A stretch of DNA of 5,277 nt from Chloroflexota bacterium (GCA_021777365.1 JAJYDP010000332.1:1-5277); one strand, 5' to 3'. Positions 1-5,277 are shown, numbered from the stretch's first letter. Program-made: numbers and translations. Notes: generated from the sequence alone by a model not told the origin.

Positions 1-103
1 CCGCGCGCGTTCGGCGATTCCCAGTAGCGCCGCCACACGGCCGACTGGTACATTCGACCTATGGGCACCGGTCCGCCGAGCCTGCAGGATCGCCGAAGGC
101 GTC

Positions 104-124
104 GCGCCGCCTGGCTGGCGGCGC
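104..124 (+). promoter_or_regulatory. Perfect 8-bp G+C hairpin in the leader upstream of the cupredoxin gene
   Basis: The arms GCGCCGCC (104-111) and GGCGGCGC (117-124) are exact reverse complements around the 5-base loop TGGCT. The hairpin lies 60 bases before the chosen ATG at 185. No T-run follows the 3' arm, so it is not a classical intrinsic terminator. It could be a U-less terminator of an upstream gene, a leader structure affecting expression, or chance in GC-rich DNA. The structure is seen directly; any role is inference. Confidence 0.3.
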
Positions 125-171
125 CGCTGCGGCGTGGATGGCCGCAGCAGACGCGACCATGAGAGGGAGCC

Positions 172-176
172 AGGAG
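172..176 (+). promoter_or_regulatory. Shine-Dalgarno site that decides the cupredoxin gene start
   Basis: AGGAG lies 8 bases before the ATG at 185. The earlier in-frame ATG at 134 has no comparable site and would put an Arg-rich 17-residue stretch ahead of an otherwise well-formed signal peptide. The start at 185 is therefore preferred. Confidence 0.75.
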
Positions 177-184
177 TCCGCGCC

Positions 185-1126
185 ATGAGCATCCGCAGCG
201 GTTTCCCGCGTCACGTGTCGGGCGCCACGCGGGCAGGCGCCCTTCTTGCCGGCATCGTGCTGGCGGTCGAGCTCGCCGCCCCGTCGGTCGTCCAGGCGAG
301 CGGCGCCACCGTCACCATCGACAAGAACTTCCTCCCCTCCCCCGTGACCATCTACGTCGGCCAGACGGTGACCTGGGTGAACCGGGACACGGTCGATCAC
401 TGGGTCTGGCCGGACCGCGGCGGCTTCACCGCCAGCCCCACGATCCCGCCCGGTCGCACGTACACCGCCACGTTCCGCGAGGCCGGCACGTTCGGATACC
501 ACGACGCGCTGTACACGTTCATGACCGGCAGCGTCATCGTGAAGGCCGGCTCACCCCCGACTCCGAAGCCCACGCCGAAGCCCACCCCCCGCCCGACGCC
601 CCGGCCCACGTCCCAACCCGTTGCCCGGGCCACGGCGACGCCGGCCGCCACCGCGAAGAAGACACCGAAACCCACTGCCTCGCCAACGGCCCCGGTTCCG
701 GCGGCCGCCGGTGCGGGCGCCAGCGGCAGCCCCGGCGCGTCGGGTGGGCCATCGGCCAGCGGACCGGGCGTGCCGGCAGGTGCCGGCACCACCTCGAGCA
801 CCGGCGGATCGGGCTCGCCTCTCGACATGCTGCTGCCGATCATCGCCATCCTGGTGCTGACCGCGCTCGCGTTCGTCGGCGGCAGCATGTTCCAGGCGTG
901 GCGCCGTCGACGAGCTGAAGACCCGTTCGACGCGCCCGACCCGGTGGTCACGACGTCCGTGCCACCGGTTCCCGACGTGACGGTGGTGGACATTCCAACC
1001 CTGAGGCCTCCTGCCGCAGACGCGCCCCGCGCGCCCTGGCTCGACCGCGCCGCCAGGCAGCGCGGCGTCCGTGGCGGCGGCCCCGCCCGGGGCGACGACT
1101 TCGACGAGGACGAGCGCCGCTACTGA
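185..1126 (+). CDS. Membrane-anchored cupredoxin-fold protein with a degenerate copper site
   Basis: The predicted product has 313 residues. Residues 1-38 form a signal peptide: basic start, hydrophobic core at about 18-32, and likely cleavage after VVQA. Residues 41-120 match the plastocyanin/amicyanin-like cupredoxin fold, seen in the VTIDKNFLPSPVTIYVGQTV and TWVNRDTVDHWVW segments and the closing GTFGYHDALYTFMTGSVIV strand pair. The first His (H72) and the Met (M113) of a type 1 copper site are present. The usual Cys and second His of the C-x2-H-x2-M loop are replaced by D107 and Y110, and the protein has no Cys at all. Ordinary blue-copper electron transfer is therefore unlikely. A Pro/Thr/Lys/Arg stalk (124-143), an Ala/Gly/Ser/Pro linker (to 212), one membrane helix (about 215-236), RRRR (240-243) and a 70-residue cytoplasmic tail ending in an acidic patch follow. 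The domain should lie outside the cell. Function is unknown. The gene is convergent with the ABC operon. Confidence 0.85.
   Translation: MSIRSGFPRHVSGATRAGALLAGIVLAVELAAPSVVQASGATVTIDKNFLPSPVTIYVGQTVTWVNRDTVDHWVWPDRGGFTASPTIPPGRTYTATFREAGTFGYHDALYTFMTGSVIVKAGSPPTPKPTPKPTPRPTPRPTSQPVARATATPAATAKKTPKPTASPTAPVPAAAGAGASGSPGASGGPSASGPGVPAGAGTTSSTGGSGSPLDMLLPIIAILVLTALAFVGGSMFQAWRRRRAEDPFDAPDPVVTTSVPPVPDVTVVDIPTLRPPAADAPRAPWLDRAARQRGVRGGGPARGDDFDEDERRY
560..607 (+). repeat. Four 12-base repeats coding for TPKP/TPRP stalk units
   Basis: Four tandem codon quartets encode TPKP, TPKP, TPRP, TPRP (residues 126-141 of the cupredoxin protein). Such Pro-rich runs adopt extended rod-like shapes and commonly lift a domain off the membrane surface. 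The DNA copies differ at several bases, so this is a coding repeat and not a perfect microsatellite. A further TPKPT occurs at residues 160-164. Confidence 0.8.
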
Positions 1127-1159
1127 CCCGCGGCGGAGCTGCCACAGGCCAGCGGCGGG

Positions 1160-1387
1160 CTACCCGGCGTCCGCGAACGCGAGCCCGCCGATCGCGATGA
1201 TCGCGGCCACGGCGGTCAGGAGGCCGCCCGAGCGGGAGCTTCCGGACCCGTGCCTCGCCGCACGTGCGGGCAGCGGTGCCGATTCGGGCGCCGGAGTGGA
1301 CGCAGACGCTCGAGTGGACGCGGGCGCCGGGGTCTCGTTGGGTTCCGGGACGCCAGGGTAATCGATCATCGGAGCGTTCCCTTTCAT
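1160..1387 (-). CDS. Small protein with a C-terminal membrane helix, last gene of the ABC operon
   Basis: I do not recognise this family. The frame encodes 75 residues. Residues 1-53 are Pro/Ala/Ser/Thr-rich and probably disordered (PVPEP-like and TPAPAS-like stretches), with a short basic, Gly/Ser-rich patch RHGSGSSRSGG just before the membrane. Residues 54-72 form one hydrophobic helix (LLTAVAAIIAIGGLAFA), followed by only DAG. This is a tail-anchored layout with no signal peptide. The ATG at 1387 overlaps the permease stop as ATGA, the same junction used by the other operon genes, which argues that it is real. However, no Shine-Dalgarno precedes that ATG. AAAGGGA (1378-1384) sits 8 bases before a second in-frame ATG at 1369, so a 69-residue product is equally possible. 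The position suggests an accessory subunit or regulator of the transporter (inference). It could also be a chance frame. Confidence 0.6.
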   Translation of the reverse strand: MKGNAPMIDYPGVPEPNETPAPASTRASASTPAPESAPLPARAARHGSGSSRSGGLLTAVAAIIAIGGLAFADAG

Positions 1388-2595
1388 TCGTAGCGCAGGG
1401 CGACGACGGGGTCGAGACGGGCGGCCTGGCTGGCCGGCCAGACACCGAAGATGACCCCGACGATCAGACTGAAGACGACCGGGACGGCGATGGTGAGCGG
1501 GTTGAACGCAATCGCCCAGCCGGCGAGCAGCGCGATCACGACCGAGACGGCCACGCCGACCACGATGCCGATCAGGCCACCGGCCAGCGACAGCACCAGC
1601 GCCTCGATCAGGAACTGGAGCATGACGTCGCGACCGCGCGCGCCGATCGCCTTGCGGATGCCGATCTCGCGGGTCCGTTCCCGGACCGAGACCAGCATGA
1701 TGTTCATGATCCCGATGCCGCCCACGATCAGCGAGATCGAGGCGATCCCGGCCAGGAGCACCGTCAGCAGCGTGCTGACGGACGACGCCGTGGAGAGCAG
1801 CTGCGACTGGTCCTGGATGGTGAAGTCGTCTGTGCCGCCCGCCGCGATGTCGTGCCGCTGCTCGAGCAGGGCGGTGATCTCGGACTTGACGGTCTCCATC
1901 TGCTTCGCCGATGCGACGCTCACGCCCACCGACCGGATGCTGCTGGTGCCCACGAACAGGGTGCGCGCGGTGCTGAGCGGGATCAGCACCTCGTCGTCCG
2001 GGCTCTGGAAGCCGCTGCCACCCTTGGCCTGCATGATCCCGATGACGCGGAATGGGTACCCGCCGATGGTGATGTCGGTGTCGATCGCCGAGGCGCCCAG
2101 CCCGAGGTTCTCGGCGGTGGTGGCGCCGAGGACCGCGACCCGGAGCGTGTTGTCCTCGCTGGCCTGGTTCAGGAACGATCCCTGCCAGATCTCGTACGCC
2201 CGGACCAGCAGGTAGTCCGGACTGGTGCCGATGACGGTCGCCGTCTCGTTCTCGCTCCCGGCGACGACCAGCGCCTGGGTGGAGAGCTCGGGCGCGACCC
2301 CCGCGACCCCCGCGAGCTTCGAGATCGCCGTCGCGTCGTCGATGGTCAGCGTGGTGGCCGAACCGAAGGCGCCCCGGGTGGCCCCGCTGACCGAACCGCC
2401 CGCGTTGACCGTGAGCAGGTTCGTGCCGAGGCCCTCGAGGCGGCTGTTGATGCCCGAGGTGGCGCCCTGCGCGACGGAGACCAGCGCGACCACCGACGCG
2501 ACGCCGATGATGATGCCGAGCATGGTCAGCGCGGTGCGCAGCTTGCCGGTCCCGAGCCTGGAGATCGAGAGCGCGAACAGGTCGAACAGCCTCAT
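1384..2595 (-). CDS. MacB/YknZ-type ABC transporter permease (FtsX-like)
   Basis: The product has 403 residues, the usual length for an unfused MacB-type permease. Residues 1-21 are a cytoplasmic start, 22-42 is membrane helix 1, and about 43-272 is the extracytoplasmic MacB_PCD domain (including TVNAGG, VLGATTAENLG and a GYPFRVIGIM segment). The FtsX domain follows, with helices at about 275-298, 328-357 and 366-388. Hallmarks are GGIGIMNIMLVSVRERTREI and GIRKAIGA in the coupling region after helix 2, and the closing WPASQAARLDPVVALRYE. Family members do not form a substrate channel through the membrane in the classical way; they transmit ATP-driven conformational changes to the outside. The start at 2595 overlaps the ATPase stop as ATGA and has GGGAGGA 7 bases upstream. 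The protein should dimerise and work with the two genes before it. Substrate unknown: lipid, peptide or antimicrobial compound are all possible. Confidence 0.95.
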   Translation of the reverse strand: MRLFDLFALSISRLGTGKLRTALTMLGIIIGVASVVALVSVAQGATSGINSRLEGLGTNLLTVNAGGSVSGATRGAFGSATTLTIDDATAISKLAGVAGVAPELSTQALVVAGSENETATVIGTSPDYLLVRAYEIWQGSFLNQASEDNTLRVAVLGATTAENLGLGASAIDTDITIGGYPFRVIGIMQAKGGSGFQSPDDEVLIPLSTARTLFVGTSSIRSVGVSVASAKQMETVKSEITALLEQRHDIAAGGTDDFTIQDQSQLLSTASSVSTLLTVLLAGIASISLIVGGIGIMNIMLVSVRERTREIGIRKAIGARGRDVMLQFLIEALVLSLAGGLIGIVVGVAVSVVIALLAGWAIAFNPLTIAVPVVFSLIVGVIFGVWPASQAARLDPVVALRYE

Positions 2596-3344
2596 GCCGC
2601 GATCCTCCCGTCCCGAATGTGCACCTGGCGGCTGGCCGCGGCGGCCACGTCCGGGTCGTGGGTGATCAGCACGATGGTGCGGCCCGTCTCGTGGAGCTCG
2701 TGGAACAGCTCGATGACCTCCGCGCCGGCGTGGCTGTCCAGGTTGCCGGTGGGCTCGTCGGCGAGGAGGATCGCGGGGTCCGTGACGAGTGCCCGGGCGA
2801 TCCCGACCCGCTGCTGCTGGCCGCCGGAGAGCTCGGCCGGCTCGTGATCGAGACGTTCCCCGAGCCCGAGGCGCTCCAGCATGGCCTTCGCCCGGGCCAT
2901 CCGTTCACGGTGCCCCACGCCCTGGTACGCCAGCGGCGCGGCCACGTTCTCGAGCGCGCTGGTGCGGGGCAGCAGGTTGTAGGACTGGAACACGAAGCCG
3001 ATCGACCGGCTCCGCAGGGCCGCCAGCCCAGCGTCGTCGAGCTCGTCGATCGGAGAGCCATCCAGGATGTAGCGGCCCCCCGTCGGCCGGTCCAGGCAGC
3101 CCAGGATGTTCATCATCGTGGACTTGCCCGAGCCGGACGGCCCGATGATCGCCAGGAACTCGCCGCGCTCCACGCGCAGGTCGACCTCCTCGAGTGCGGG
3201 CACCACGACCCGGCCCGTGTCGTACACGCGCGAGACGCCCCGAAGCTCGATGATCGCGTCCGAACCGTCCCGGCCGCCGCCGCCGAGTGGCGCCGTTCCG
3301 GCGAGGAGATCCGCCGCCTGGCGGCGTGCGCGCAGGCCGATCAT
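2592..3344 (-). CDS. ABC transporter ATP-binding protein, MacB/LolD/YknY type
   Basis: The product has 250 residues and all ATPase motifs in order: Walker A GPSGSGKST (68-76), Q-loop Gln at 120 (FVFQSYNLLP), signature LSGGQQQRV (172-180), Walker B AILLADEP (191-198) with catalytic E197, D-loop GNLDS (200-204) and switch His 229 (LITHD). The sequence around the Q-loop and signature is typical of the group that powers MacB/FtsX-like permeases, matching the next gene. It hydrolyses ATP on the cytoplasmic face as a dimer. The start at 3344 overlaps the adaptor stop as ATGA, with GGGAGG 6 bases upstream. This start gives a roughly 30-residue extension before the first conserved strand (AIIELRGVSRVYDTG), longer than most relatives and Gly/Arg/Ala-rich. 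I see no better downstream start. The same frame stays open far upstream inside the adaptor gene, which is a GC-rich coincidence. Confidence 0.97.
   Translation of the reverse strand: MIGLRARRQAADLLAGTAPLGGGGRDGSDAIIELRGVSRVYDTGRVVVPALEEVDLRVERGEFLAIIGPSGSGKSTMMNILGCLDRPTGGRYILDGSPIDELDDAGLAALRSRSIGFVFQSYNLLPRTSALENVAAPLAYQGVGHRERMARAKAMLERLGLGERLDHEPAELSGGQQQRVGIARALVTDPAILLADEPTGNLDSHAGAEVIELFHELHETGRTIVLITHDPDVAAAASRQVHIRDGRIAA
2603..2609 (-). promoter_or_regulatory. Shine-Dalgarno site for the permease
   Basis: On the minus strand GGGAGGA lies within the last codons of the ATPase gene, 7 bases before the permease ATG at 2595. Together with the ATGA overlap it fixes the start and suggests coupled translation. 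Confidence 0.8.
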
Positions 3345-5221
3345 GGCTGGCCTCCCGGCCCGCCGGCCGGCGGGCCACCCGCCGCGCCACCCGCGATGCC
3401 GCCCAGACTGTTCAACCCGCCCGCCGAGTTGGAGCTCGAGCTGGAGCTGGTCGACGTCTTCGCGGTGCTGGACCCGGTCACCACCTTCTCGCCGGCGGTC
3501 AGGCCGCTCTGGATCTCGGCCATGGAGCTGGTGACCAGCCCGACCTTGACCGAGACCGTCTTCGTCGCGCCGGTGGAGTCGACCACCTGGACCGTGTAGT
3601 TGCCGGTCGAACCGGAGAGCGCGGTGGAGGGCACGGCGATCACGCCGGTGGCCTCGGCCGTGGTGACGGCCACGCTGGCCGACATGCCGGAACGCACCTT
3701 CGCCGGCGGATCCTGCAGCGAGACCGTGACGTCGTAGGTGACCACGCTGCTGCTGCTCGACGAGGTGGAGCTGGTCGGGGCGATCTCGGTGACCGTGCCC
3801 TGCACCGTCGAGCTGGTGGCGCTGATGGTGACCGTGGCCGCCTGGCCCACCTCGAGGCTCGCCACGTTGCTCTCGGTGAACGCCGCGATCACCTGCAACG
3901 AGCTGGTCTGCATCTCGATGGCGTACCCGGACGGCGCCAGGGCGCCCGCGCGCACGTTGACCGCGGTGACGACTCCGTCGTCGGGGGAAGTGATGGACGC
4001 CAGGTCCAGGGTCTTCCGGGCCGAGGCCACGGCCACCTCCGCACTCGCGACCGCCGCCTTGTCGGCGGCGATCACGTCGGCGGTGCTGGGACCGACCTTC
4101 TCCTGGTACGCGAGCTGTGCGGCGGCGAGCGACTGCTGCGCCTGGGTCAGGCTGTCGCTCTCCTGGATCGCCGCGGCGGCCTGCTTCTGCTTCGCCGATG
4201 CGAGGTTCTGCTCGGCCGTCTGCACCGCCTGCTGGGCGGTGGTGGCGGCGCTCGAGGACGGCGTCTTCGTCGACTCGTAGTTGCGCTGCGCGGTGGCGAG
4301 GGCCGCCTGCGCGGCCGTGACCTGCGTGGCGGCCTGTTGCTCGGCGGCCGCGATCTTGAGCTTCGTCGCATCCAGGTTCGTGACCGCATTGGTGACGGCC
4401 TGCTGCGCCGACTGGATGCCGGAGACGCCCACGGCGTTCAGGTACTGGAGCTGGGCCGTCTGCACGGCCTCCTGAGCCTGCTCCAGCGTGATCTGGTCCT
4501 GCGCGACGGTGCTGGCCTGGTTCTGCTGGGCGGTCTGCAGGTTGAGCTGGGCGGTGTCGACGGCGTCCTGCGCAGATGCGAGCTCGTCGGCCGTCGGGCC
4601 AGCCATGACGGTGGCCAGCTGCGCCTTCGCGCCGGCGAGCGCCTGTTCGGCTGACTGCAGGGAGAGCGCGTTCTGGTCGGCCGTGATCGACCTGTTGTGG
4701 TTCGCCGCCACCAGTGCCTGGTTGGCCTGCGCGACCGTCTGCTGGGCCGACGCGATGGTGGTGGCCGAGGCGTGGCCGGTAGCGACGGCGAGGGTGGCCT
4801 CCGCCGATGCCAGGTTGGCCTTCGCGATGGCCAGCTGGACGCCGGCGTCGGTGGTGTCGGCGGCAGCGAGCACCTGGCCCTTCGTGACGGTGTCGCCGAC
4901 CTTCACGCCCACCGTCTTCACCAGCCACGTCGTGCTGGTGGAGCTGCTGCTGGAGCTCGACGAACCGGTGCTCGCGGTGCTCGAGGCGGAGGTCGAGCCG
5001 CTGGTGAGGTCCGGGTCGCTCCCGAAGCTCAGCCCATACACGGCCGTCGCAGATACGTTGCCTGTCGCGACGACCTGCGCCGTCACGTTGGTCCGGGCGA
5101 CCGTGGCGGTGAGCACCTGCGCGGTGGCCCCCTTCGACAGGCCCGGTCCGAACACGGCGAATCCTGCGGCGCCCGCACCCACGGCGATCATCAGTGCCGC
5201 CCCGATCACTCTGCGTTTCAT
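3341..5221 (-). CDS. HlyD/MacA/YknX-family membrane-fusion (adaptor) protein with a long repeated helical region
   Basis: The product has 626 residues, well above the roughly 350-400 usual for MacA/YknX. Residues 1-25 are a basic start plus one membrane anchor; there is no lipobox Cys. The first half of the lipoyl (barrel-sandwich) domain is at 38-56 and 101-122 (VGVKVGDTVTKGQVLAAAD), split by a Ser/Thr-rich insert (66-98). Residues about 125-407 are Ala/Gln-rich helices with a five-fold repeat. The second lipoyl half follows at 408-432 (ITSPDDGVVTAVNVRAGALA), then a beta-barrel (about 440-520), a membrane-proximal domain (about 525-585) and a Ser- then Gly/Pro-rich tail. The start at 5221 has AAGGGA 6 bases upstream; the earlier ATG at 5263 lacks a site and would put charged residues ahead of the membrane segment. 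It is the first operon gene and ends in an ATGA overlap with the ATPase. It should sit outside the membrane and link or gate the permease. Confidence 0.94.
   Translation of the reverse strand: MKRRVIGAALMIAVGAGAAGFAVFGPGLSKGATAQVLTATVARTNVTAQVVATGNVSATAVYGLSFGSDPDLTSGSTSASSTASTGSSSSSSSSTSTTWLVKTVGVKVGDTVTKGQVLAAADTTDAGVQLAIAKANLASAEATLAVATGHASATTIASAQQTVAQANQALVAANHNRSITADQNALSLQSAEQALAGAKAQLATVMAGPTADELASAQDAVDTAQLNLQTAQQNQASTVAQDQITLEQAQEAVQTAQLQYLNAVGVSGIQSAQQAVTNAVTNLDATKLKIAAAEQQAATQVTAAQAALATAQRNYESTKTPSSSAATTAQQAVQTAEQNLASAKQKQAAAAIQESDSLTQAQQSLAAAQLAYQEKVGPSTADVIAADKAAVASAEVAVASARKTLDLASITSPDDGVVTAVNVRAGALAPSGYAIEMQTSSLQVIAAFTESNVASLEVGQAATVTISATSSTVQGTVTEIAPTSSTSSSSSSVVTYDVTVSLQDPPAKVRSGMSASVAVTTAEATGVIAVPSTALSGSTGNYTVQVVDSTGATKTVSVKVGLVTSSMAEIQSGLTAGEKVVTGSSTAKTSTSSSSSSNSAGGLNSLGGIAGGAAGGPPAGGPGGQP
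3351..3356 (-). promoter_or_regulatory. Shine-Dalgarno site for the ABC ATPase
   Basis: GGGAGG on the minus strand lies 6 bases before the ATG at 3344, inside the Gly/Pro-rich final codons of the adaptor gene. It supports the long N-terminal form of the ATPase. Confidence 0.8.
4001..4834 (-). repeat. Five tandem copies of a roughly 57-residue helical unit within the adaptor
   Basis: The copies align without gaps over about 20-30 residues when anchored on the hydrophobic residue at 130, 188, 246, 301 and 358 of the adaptor (spacings 58, 58, 55, 57). The shared pattern is L-x2-A-x3-L-A-x-A, then an aromatic or Leu, then a turn rich in Gly/Pro/Ser/Thr: G149-H-A-S, G208-P-T, G265-V-S-G, P321-S-S, G377-P-S-T. 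A second Ala/Val-rich helix follows each turn (for example IASAQQTV, LASAQDAV, IQSAQQAV, IAADKAAV). Copies 2 and 5 share TAD right after the turn, and copies 3, 4 and 5 share a Tyr before it. The repeat is seen by eye at protein level; the DNA copies have diverged. Confidence 0.7.
4928..5026 (-). other. Ser/Thr-rich insert inside the adaptor's lipoyl domain
   Basis: Residues 66-98 of the adaptor are almost entirely Ser, Thr, Ala and Gly, with a run of eight Ser at 87-94. They separate two strands that are normally joined by a short turn in HlyD-family barrel-sandwich domains. Two further Ser-rich runs occur at about 483-492 and 587-599. The codons are mixed TCG/TCC/AGC, so this is not a simple triplet expansion. 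The insert is probably a flexible surface loop. Confidence 0.65.
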
Positions 5222-5227
5222 CGAATG

Positions 5228-5233
5228 TCCCTT
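5228..5233 (-). promoter_or_regulatory. Shine-Dalgarno site that decides the adaptor start
   Basis: AAGGGA, preceded by GAG, lies 6 bases before the ATG at 5221 on the minus strand. The in-frame ATG at 5263 has no such site. The remaining upstream bases (to 5277) show no recognisable promoter, so the operon promoter, or a further upstream gene, lies outside the window. Confidence 0.75.
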
Positions 5234-5277
5234 CTCGTCGTTCCTGCGTGCCTCGCCGTGCACCCGGCCGGGCGGCC

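Larger units (their letters stand above)
1..184 (+). other. Left-edge region without a convincing gene; leader of the cupredoxin gene
   Basis: I see no supported gene here. The frame starting at base 1 closes at a TAG at 25-27 and could be the tail of an upstream plus-strand gene, but eight codons are too few to judge. A 33-codon frame at 61-162 starts with ATG but has no ribosome-binding site, and its Arg/Pro-rich product looks like chance. TACATT at 49-54 resembles a -10 box in four of six positions, but no -35 box sits at the right distance, so I do not call a promoter. The only clear structure is the hairpin at 104-124, listed separately. Confidence 0.4.

Noticed and set aside
61..162. 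A 33-codon upstream frame before the cupredoxin gene
   Set aside because: There is no ribosome-binding site, the composition is Arg/Pro/Ala typical of random GC-rich frames, and its last part overlaps a hairpin better explained as non-coding.
3..188. A frame open from the left edge that ends in an ATGA overlap with the cupredoxin start at 185
   Set aside because: It could be the tail of a coupled upstream gene, but its third codon positions are much less G/C-biased than those of the real genes here and the product shows no recognisable pattern.
397..993. A 198-codon minus-strand open frame opposite the cupredoxin gene
   Set aside because: It is Gly/Val/Ala-rich, complementary to the Pro/Thr stalk codons, with no recognisable features. 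The plus strand has a coherent signal peptide, domain, stalk and membrane helix.
1127..1159. Possible bidirectional terminator using CCCGC (1127-1131) and GCGGG (1155-1159)
   Set aside because: Only five contiguous pairs plus two after a mismatch, a loop of about 16 bases or more, and no T-run on either strand. This is too weak to call.
1264..2847. A 527-codon plus-strand open frame opposite the permease and the end of the ATPase
   Set aside because: Its product is a low-complexity Asp/Arg/Gly/His-rich string with no domain pattern. The minus strand carries clear permease and ATPase motifs over the same bases, so this is a shadow frame of GC-rich coding DNA.
3287..4654. A 455-codon plus-strand open frame opposite the adaptor
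   Set aside because: The Gly/Arg/Leu/Asp-rich product mirrors the Ala/Gln/Ser repeats on the other strand. It has no signal, motif or ribosome-binding site.
3345..4928. Upstream continuation of the ATPase frame, giving a 778-residue fusion
   Set aside because: The upstream part is Arg/Gly/His-rich nonsense overlapping the well-supported adaptor. The ATPase has its own start with Shine-Dalgarno and ATGA overlap at 3344.

Overview
The window is very GC-rich (by eye about two thirds or more G+C, with strong G/C bias at third codon positions). It holds one plus-strand gene facing a tightly packed four-gene minus-strand operon. The style suggests a high-GC, probably Gram-positive-type or monoderm bacterium. 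Signs are Ala/Ser/Thr-rich secreted proteins, Pro-Thr stalks, a MacA/YknX-type adaptor and a separately encoded MacB/YknYZ-type ABC pair, with no TolC-like gene in view. Chloroflexota or Actinomycetota are my best guesses. This is inference from style and not from a marker gene.

Layout, left to right. Positions 1-184 carry no convincing gene and contain a perfect 8-bp G+C hairpin (104-124). Positions 185-1126 (+) encode a secreted, membrane-anchored protein with a cupredoxin-fold domain that has lost the Cys and one His of a type 1 copper site. A (TPKP/TPRP) stalk, one membrane helix and a charged cytoplasmic tail follow. It converges with the end of the minus-strand operon, leaving a 33-base gap.

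The operon reads right to left: a periplasmic-adaptor-like protein of the HlyD/MacA/YknX family (5221-3341), an ABC ATPase (3344-2592), a MacB/FtsX-type permease (2595-1384) and a 75-residue protein with a C-terminal membrane helix (1387-1160). All three junctions are 4-base ATGA stop/start overlaps, and the first three genes have good Shine-Dalgarno sites. The adaptor, ATPase and permease should form one tripartite MacAB/YknXYZ-type complex that exports, or mechanically releases, an unknown substrate at the cell surface. The small last gene is the least explained member and may be an accessory subunit.

The most notable points are the copper-site loss in the cupredoxin, a roughly 57-residue repeat present five times in the adaptor's unusually long Ala/Gln-rich helical region, and the translationally linked small membrane protein. 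The long opposite-strand open frames across the operon are high-GC shadows. I see no RNA gene, CRISPR array, insertion sequence or attachment site.
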